A stretch of DNA of 64,000 nt from Planctomycetota bacterium (GTDB taxonomy: Bacteria > Planctomycetota > SZUA-567 > H5-PLA8). The stretch covers positions 1-64,000 of the forward strand of contig JAKLKQ010000014.1 in NCBI GenBank assembly GCA_023150555.1, given 5' to 3'. A program made the position numbers and the translations under genes. The notes beneath the pieces are model-generated. The model was given only the letters and a program-made list of their open reading frames with translations, had not been told where the DNA came from and did no database searches. This document shows, piece by piece, positions 59,977-64,000 of this stretch (position 1 is the first letter of the stretch; each line of letters opens with the position of its first letter).

Positions 59977-62010
59977 ATGACCTCCGCATTGCTGGAAGCC
60001 GTAAAAACGCCCGTTCGCCGCCATGGCCGGCTCACCGGCGGTCTGTACACCGCCTGCGTCACGCCCTTCGGCAGCGACGAACAGGTCGACACGGGCGCGC
60101 TGCGCAGCGTGATCGACTATCTCTTCGCCGGCGGCGTCACCGGCCTGACGTTGACGGGCACCACTGGGGAAGCCCACGCGCTGGACTTCGACGAACGCCG
60201 CCGCGTGTGGGCGACCGGCGTGAAGGCCGCTGCGGGGCGGGGGCCCATCCTGGCTGGTTGCGGCGCGACGACCACGCGCGAGGCCAAGCGCCTGGTGGCG
60301 CTGGCGGCCGACTGCGGCTGCGACGCAGCGCTGGTGCTCACGCCGTGGTACGAGAACGCCACGCACGACGCCATCGCGCGCTACTATGATGGACTTGCCG
60401 CCGAGGCGAAGCTGCCGATCCTGCTCTACCACAACCCCTCGCGCACGCACCTCGACTGGCCCGCTGCGAAGGCCGCCGAAGTCGCGCAGCGCCTACACGG
60501 CCCGGTCATCGGCATGAAGGATTCGACCAACGACGCGCGCCGAGTCGCCGAACTGCGCGCGGGTGCGCCGGCGGACTTCCTGATCTTCTCCGGCGGGCCG
60601 CACCAGCGCGCGGCTTTCGCAGCCGCCGGCGCCGACGGCTGCATCGACGGGCCGTCGAACGTCCTGCCGCGCGAAGGCCGCGAGGCGTACGACGGCAACG
60701 AGAAGCGCATCGCGTACTTCGGCGACTTCTATAAAGTGGTCGCTTCGGCCGAGAACGACATCGCGCTGATGAAGGCCGTCATGCGCGCGCTGGGCCTGCC
60801 CGCGGGCAAGACACGCGCGCCCAACGACGCCGTGCCGGAAGCCGAGTACGAACGCGCCAAGAAGGTTCTGCAGCAGGGCGGGCGCCTGTACGGCGGCGAC
60901 GCCGGACGCCCGACCGAGCGGCAGGACGTCGCGCAGAAAGCCGTGCACCTCTTCGAGCCCGCGCTGGAAGCCGAGGCCCTTGCGGCCGAGCCCGTTCCCA
61001 CGCGGCACGTCACGCTGTGGCGGCCGGAAGAAGGCGACTTCCAGTACAGCCACCACGCCTGCATCGCGCACTTCGGCGGGCAGTTCTTCGCCGCGTGGTC
61101 CAACGCGCGCCTGAACGAAGACAGCCCGGGCCAGCTGGTGCGCGTCGCGACGTCGAAGGACGGCGCGGTTTGGAGCGAAGCGCGCGAGTTGACGGCGCCG
61201 CCGGAAGGCATGCTGCGCTGGACGGCCGGCGGCTTCTGGGTGCGCGGCGGCAAGCTGCTGCTGAACGCCACGCGCTACACCCGCGCGCGCTACGTCGACG
61301 GGCACTCCGCGCCGGGCAAGTGCTGGGCCGACATGGCGACCGAGCACTTCGAGTGGGACGGTGCAGGCTGGCGCCCGCTCGGGCCGCTCTGCGACGACTT
61401 CTACGTCAACGAAGCCCCGCGCCAACTCACCGACGGACGATTCCTGATGACCGGCGTCAACGACGCGCACGACGCGCTGGTCGCCGTCAGCGCCACGGGC
61501 AAGGCCATGGACTGGACCGTCCACTGCATCGCGAAGCGTGTTTCCGGAAGCCCCATGCGCCTGACCGAGCCCAGCTGGTTCGCGGCGAAGGACGGGCGCA
61601 TCCGCGTGCTGCTCCGCGACGACGGCGGCTCGCGGCGCATCTGGATCAGCGAGAGCGCCGACGGCGGGAACACCTGGAGTCCCGCGGCGCCGACGGACCT
61701 GCCGGACGGCCAGTCGAAGTTCTTCGCGCTCACGCTGCCCGACGGCCGCGTGGCGTTCGTCTCGAACGCGACCGGCGGCGAGTTGCGCCGGCGCTTCCTC
61801 TCCGTGGCGCTGAGCGGCGACGGCAACGACTTCACGCGCCTGCGCAAGGTGGCGCTCGACGCCAACGCGGCCCCGCGTTTCCCAGGCATGCACAAGGCCC
61901 GCGGCTTCCAGTACCCCAACGCCTGCATCGCGAACGGGCGGCTCTGGGTGATCAACTCCGTGAACAAGGAAGACATCGAACTGCGTTCGATCGCGCTGGG
62001 CGACCTGTGA
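59977..62010 (+). CDS. DapA/NanA-type aldolase fused to sialidase-like propeller (active copy)
   Basis: 677 residues, no signal peptide. Residues 18-310 form a class I aldolase barrel of the dihydrodipicolinate synthase / N-acetylneuraminate lyase superfamily: GLYTACVTPF, TGTTGE (60-65), LLYHNPSRT with Tyr151, and VIGMKDSTND with Schiff-base Lys181. The dyad and the GTTGE carboxylate loop are intact. After a linker (about 310-345) a BNR/sialidase-like propeller follows: FQYSHHACIAHFGGQFFAAW, NEDSPGQLVRVATSKDGAVW, SESADGGNTWSP (Asp-box). Arg-triad residues are not evident, so glycosidase activity is uncertain. The aldolase would cleave a 2-keto-3-deoxy sugar acid to pyruvate and an aldehyde. 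AAGGAAAAAAGG precedes the ATG. Confidence 0.88.
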   Translation: MTSALLEAVKTPVRRHGRLTGGLYTACVTPFGSDEQVDTGALRSVIDYLFAGGVTGLTLTGTTGEAHALDFDERRRVWATGVKAAAGRGPILAGCGATTTREAKRLVALAADCGCDAALVLTPWYENATHDAIARYYDGLAAEAKLPILLYHNPSRTHLDWPAAKAAEVAQRLHGPVIGMKDSTNDARRVAELRAGAPADFLIFSGGPHQRAAFAAAGADGCIDGPSNVLPREGREAYDGNEKRIAYFGDFYKVVASAENDIALMKAVMRALGLPAGKTRAPNDAVPEAEYERAKKVLQQGGRLYGGDAGRPTERQDVAQKAVHLFEPALEAEALAAEPVPTRHVTLWRPEEGDFQYSHHACIAHFGGQFFAAWSNARLNEDSPGQLVRVATSKDGAVWSEARELTAPPEGMLRWTAGGFWVRGGKLLLNATRYTRARYVDGHSAPGKCWADMATEHFEWDGAGWRPLGPLCDDFYVNEAPRQLTDGRFLMTGVNDAHDALVAVSATGKAMDWTVHCIAKRVSGSPMRLTEPSWFAAKDGRIRVLLRDDGGSRRIWISESADGGNTWSPAAPTDLPDGQSKFFALTLPDGRVAFVSNATGGELRRRFLSVALSGDGNDFTRLRKVALDANAAPRFPGMHKARGFQYPNACIANGRLWVINSVNKEDIELRSIALGDL

Positions 62011-62076
62011 TCGCCGGCAGTCATTGAAGAGGGCAGGGCATGCCGTGTAGACTGGCGTGCCCAGGAGAGTCACGTC

Positions 62077-62835
62077 ATGTCCGAACGTCTGTCGCACGGC
62101 GAGTTGCTGCAGCTCAAGCGCTGGAACACGCCCACCATCTACAACGGGTGGGAGCAGATCACGCGGCACGACAGCGCGCACGAGGGCTTCAACCTCGAGG
62201 AGACGCGCGATTACATGCCGCAGATGGGCCCGATGATCGGCTACGCCGTCACCGCGACCTTCCAGCCCGGCAATCCCGAGCACCCCAAGAAGAATCCGAA
62301 GGCCTGGGACGAGTACCTCGCCTACATCGCCAGCGTCCCCGGCCCGAAGATCGTCGTCATCCGCGACCTCGACAAGCCCAACGTCTACGGCGCGATCTGG
62401 GGCGAGGTCATGGCGAATATGCACCGCGCGATGGGCTGCGTCGGCACCATCACCGACGGCGCCGTGCGCGACGTCGACGAGATGACCAACGCGGGCTTCA
62501 AGGCACTCGCGCGGCGCATGGCCGTCGGCCACGCCAAGGCCTGCCCGGTGCAGTGGGGCATCGAGGTCGAGGTCTTCGGGCGGAAGATCGCGCCCGGCCA
62601 GCTGATCCACGCCGACAAGCACGGCTTCCTGGCCGTCCCGCCGGAGGACGCGCCGCGCCTGCTGGAAGCTGCAAGCTACATGGACCGCAACGAGTGCCAC
62701 ACGCTGATCGCCGCCGCGCGCAGCGCCAGCGGCAAAGGTAGTGAAGAGGTGCTCGCCAGCTTCCGCCATGCCTTCGCGTCCTTCCGCGAGAACGCGAAGA
62801 AGCAGTTCGGCGGCGTCCAAAAGGGCGAGTGGTAG
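62077..62835 (+). CDS. RraA-like / HMG aldolase family protein
   Basis: 252 residues. The family core GEVMANMHRAMGCVGTITDG then AVRDVDEM holds the conserved Gly-Glu at 109-110 and Arg131-Asp132 that place pyruvate and Mg2+ in 4-hydroxy-4-methyl-2-oxoglutarate or oxaloacetate-type aldolases. PVQWGIEVEVFGRKIAPGQL and HADKHGFLAVPPEDAPRLLE follow as expected. Relatives include class II pyruvate aldolases, oxaloacetate decarboxylases and the RNase E inhibitor RraA. In this sugar-acid context an aldolase role is more likely. 66 bp from the fusion upstream, three bases from the next gene. GGAGAG precedes the ATG. Confidence 0.92.
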   Translation: MSERLSHGELLQLKRWNTPTIYNGWEQITRHDSAHEGFNLEETRDYMPQMGPMIGYAVTATFQPGNPEHPKKNPKAWDEYLAYIASVPGPKIVVIRDLDKPNVYGAIWGEVMANMHRAMGCVGTITDGAVRDVDEMTNAGFKALARRMAVGHAKACPVQWGIEVEVFGRKIAPGQLIHADKHGFLAVPPEDAPRLLEAASYMDRNECHTLIAAARSASGKGSEEVLASFRHAFASFRENAKKQFGGVQKGEW

Positions 62836-62838
62836 CGC

Positions 62839-64000
62839 ATGGCCATCGCCCGGCGATCCGCCTCCAGTGCCATGCGGGAAGCCGTGCGCAAACCGCTTCC
62901 CGGCGGGCTGTGGGTCCCGTGCGTCACGCCGCGCATGGCATCCGGCGCGCTGGATTTGGGCGCGCTGCGGTCGCTGGTGACGTACGCCCTGGACGGCGGC
63001 GCGGCGGGCCTGGTCTTCGGCGATGCGCCGTTTCTGGAGGACGACGAGCACGCGGGCCTGGGCGCCGCTAGCCTGCTGGAAGCCGGCGTCGCGGAATGCG
63101 CGGGCCGCGCGCAGGTCTTCGCCGGCGTGCGCGCAGCCGGACCCGCACAGGCCGAACAGGCGATTGACGAAGCCGCGAAATGCGGGTGCACCGGCGTACT
63201 GCTGGAACTGGAATCGGACACCGCCTACCTGAACCTCGAATCGCCTCTGCCCCTGGTCCTCATGCTCGAGCCCGACATCCCGGCCGAACGGCTGCGCGAC
63301 ATGGCGCGCAAGCTGGGCGGAGCGCTCTCCGGCGTGCTCGATCCGGACGCGGATGCCTCACGCCTGGCCGAGTTGCGCGAGACGCTCTCGAAGAGCGTAC
63401 GCGTGTACGGCGGCGCGGTGGAACGTTCCGGAACGGCCGATGGCTGCTTCGACGTGCTGGCCAACGCCTTCCCGCGCGAAGCCGCCGAGGCGCTGGGCGG
63501 CGTGGCGGAGAAGCAAGCCTACCTCGAGAAGATTCGCGCGCGCGTCGAGTCGTCGCGCAACGGTTCCGCCCTGCTCCAGAAGATCCTCTGCGCACTGGGC
63601 CTGCCGCTGGCCGATCCGCGCACCGAGCCCGGCAAGGCCGAATGGCTGGCCACGAAAGCGGCCGTCGCCAAAGGCGGGCGCCTGGTGGCGGGAGAAGCCG
63701 GACGAGAGGTTCCGCGCACGGCCATTGGCGCGAAGCCGGTCCACCTCGTCGATTCGAGGACGGTGGAGCAGGCGCGCGACACCGCGCCGGTTCCGTCCGA
63801 GGCCGTCTCGCTGTGGCGCGTGGCGGGCCCTCCGTTGCAGTACGGCTGCCACCCCTTCATTACGCACCACGAAGGCCGGTTTTTCGCGATGTGGTCGGGC
63901 GGTGCGGTCAACGAGGACAGCCCGGGGCAGCTCATACGCTTTGCGACGTCCACGGACGGCCGGAACTGGTCGGCGCCGCAGCCCGCGGTCCCCGCGCCGC
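62839..64000 (+). CDS. Second aldolase-propeller fusion with degenerate aldolase half (cut by window edge)
   Basis: 387 residues visible, open to the right edge. It aligns with the fusion at 59977: GLWVPCVTPR for GLYTACVTPF, GALRSLVTYALDGGAAGLVF for GALRSVIDYLFAGGVTGLTL, and SLWRVAGPPLQYGCHPFI then NEDSPGQLIRFATSTDGRNW for the propeller start. In the aldolase half the catalytic set is gone: GTTGE reads GDAPF (61-65), the Tyr of LLYHNPS falls in LVLMLEPD, and Schiff-base Lys of GMKDS reads GVLDP (Leu167). So the barrel should be inactive while the propeller is kept. Its ATG is three bases after the RraA-like stop (TAGCGCATG). The 3' end is beyond the window. Confidence 0.87.
   Translation, partial: MAIARRSASSAMREAVRKPLPGGLWVPCVTPRMASGALDLGALRSLVTYALDGGAAGLVFGDAPFLEDDEHAGLGAASLLEAGVAECAGRAQVFAGVRAAGPAQAEQAIDEAAKCGCTGVLLELESDTAYLNLESPLPLVLMLEPDIPAERLRDMARKLGGALSGVLDPDADASRLAELRETLSKSVRVYGGAVERSGTADGCFDVLANAFPREAAEALGGVAEKQAYLEKIRARVESSRNGSALLQKILCALGLPLADPRTEPGKAEWLATKAAVAKGGRLVAGEAGREVPRTAIGAKPVHLVDSRTVEQARDTAPVPSEAVSLWRVAGPPLQYGCHPFITHHEGRFFAMWSGGAVNEDSPGQLIRFATSTDGRNWSAPQPAVPAP

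Noticed and set aside
59977..62010. Calling the aldolase fusion a confirmed sialic-acid lyase-sialidase
   Set aside because: The barrel belongs to a superfamily with many substrates and the propeller lacks visible sialidase catalytic residues; only the general chemistry is supported.
60493..63051. 852-codon minus-strand frame opposite the aldolase fusion
   Set aside because: Mirror frame of three clearly conserved plus-strand genes; no start site or domain support.

Overview
The window is GC-rich bacterial chromosomal DNA. It carries about 42 protein genes, including three broken ones and one cut by the right edge. I see no rRNA, tRNA, CRISPR array, phage or plasmid module. The gene repertoire points to the PVC group, most likely Planctomycetota: a zinc-ribbon Ser/Thr kinase with HEAT repeats, membrane-anchored WD40 proteins whose anchor reads F(S/x)LRT(L/M)L, AraC-controlled PhyH oxygenases, large secreted NHL-type proteins, FAD_oxidored and RraA-like enzymes, and an archaeal/eukaryotic-type Asd. 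This assignment is inference from gene content. High GC makes long spurious open frames opposite real genes, and these were discarded.

Region 1-10 kb: small membrane proteins, a repeat-bearing intergenic stretch, pyruvate phosphate dikinase with a histone-like basic tail, a methyltransferase, a lipoprotein with a clean terminator, a small pseudogene with an in-frame TAG, and a WD40-like membrane protein. Region 9-25 kb: a MoaD-like protein paired with a BNR-repeat protein, a methyltransferase, a GH94 phosphorylase, a lipoprotein, a receiver-like protein, two secreted proteins of unknown role, an NHL-type secreted protein divergent from a GH-A-like hydrolase, and a TPR protein. Region 25.6-29.7 kb: a 280-bp MITE, a sigma/anti-sigma-like membrane fusion, endonuclease V and a WD40 membrane protein, with hairpin repeats between them.

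Region 29.9-45.4 kb: a B12-type radical SAM protein, an alpha/alpha-toroid-like protein, a minus-strand cluster ending in murJ, asd with an intrinsic terminator inside its 5' leader, an AraC-PhyH-PhyH cluster, and a degraded patch (two frameshifted genes, an AT-rich island, a polypurine tract, dispersed CACAGAG repeats). Region 45.4-50.3 kb: an SH3-domain protein divergent from a Ser/Thr kinase.

Region 50.4-64 kb is the most notable part. It is one tightly packed plus-strand operon: RpiR/SIS regulator, FAD oxidoreductase, two paralogous NHL-type secreted proteins, a Kelch-like secreted protein, a DapA/NanA-type aldolase fused to a sialidase-like propeller, an RraA-like aldolase, and a second aldolase-propeller fusion whose aldolase half has lost its catalytic residues. 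It reads as a sugar-acid (possibly sialic-acid-like) utilisation operon. An operator-like inverted repeat sits in front of the regulator, and a third NHL paralogue lies at 19.9-22.8 kb.
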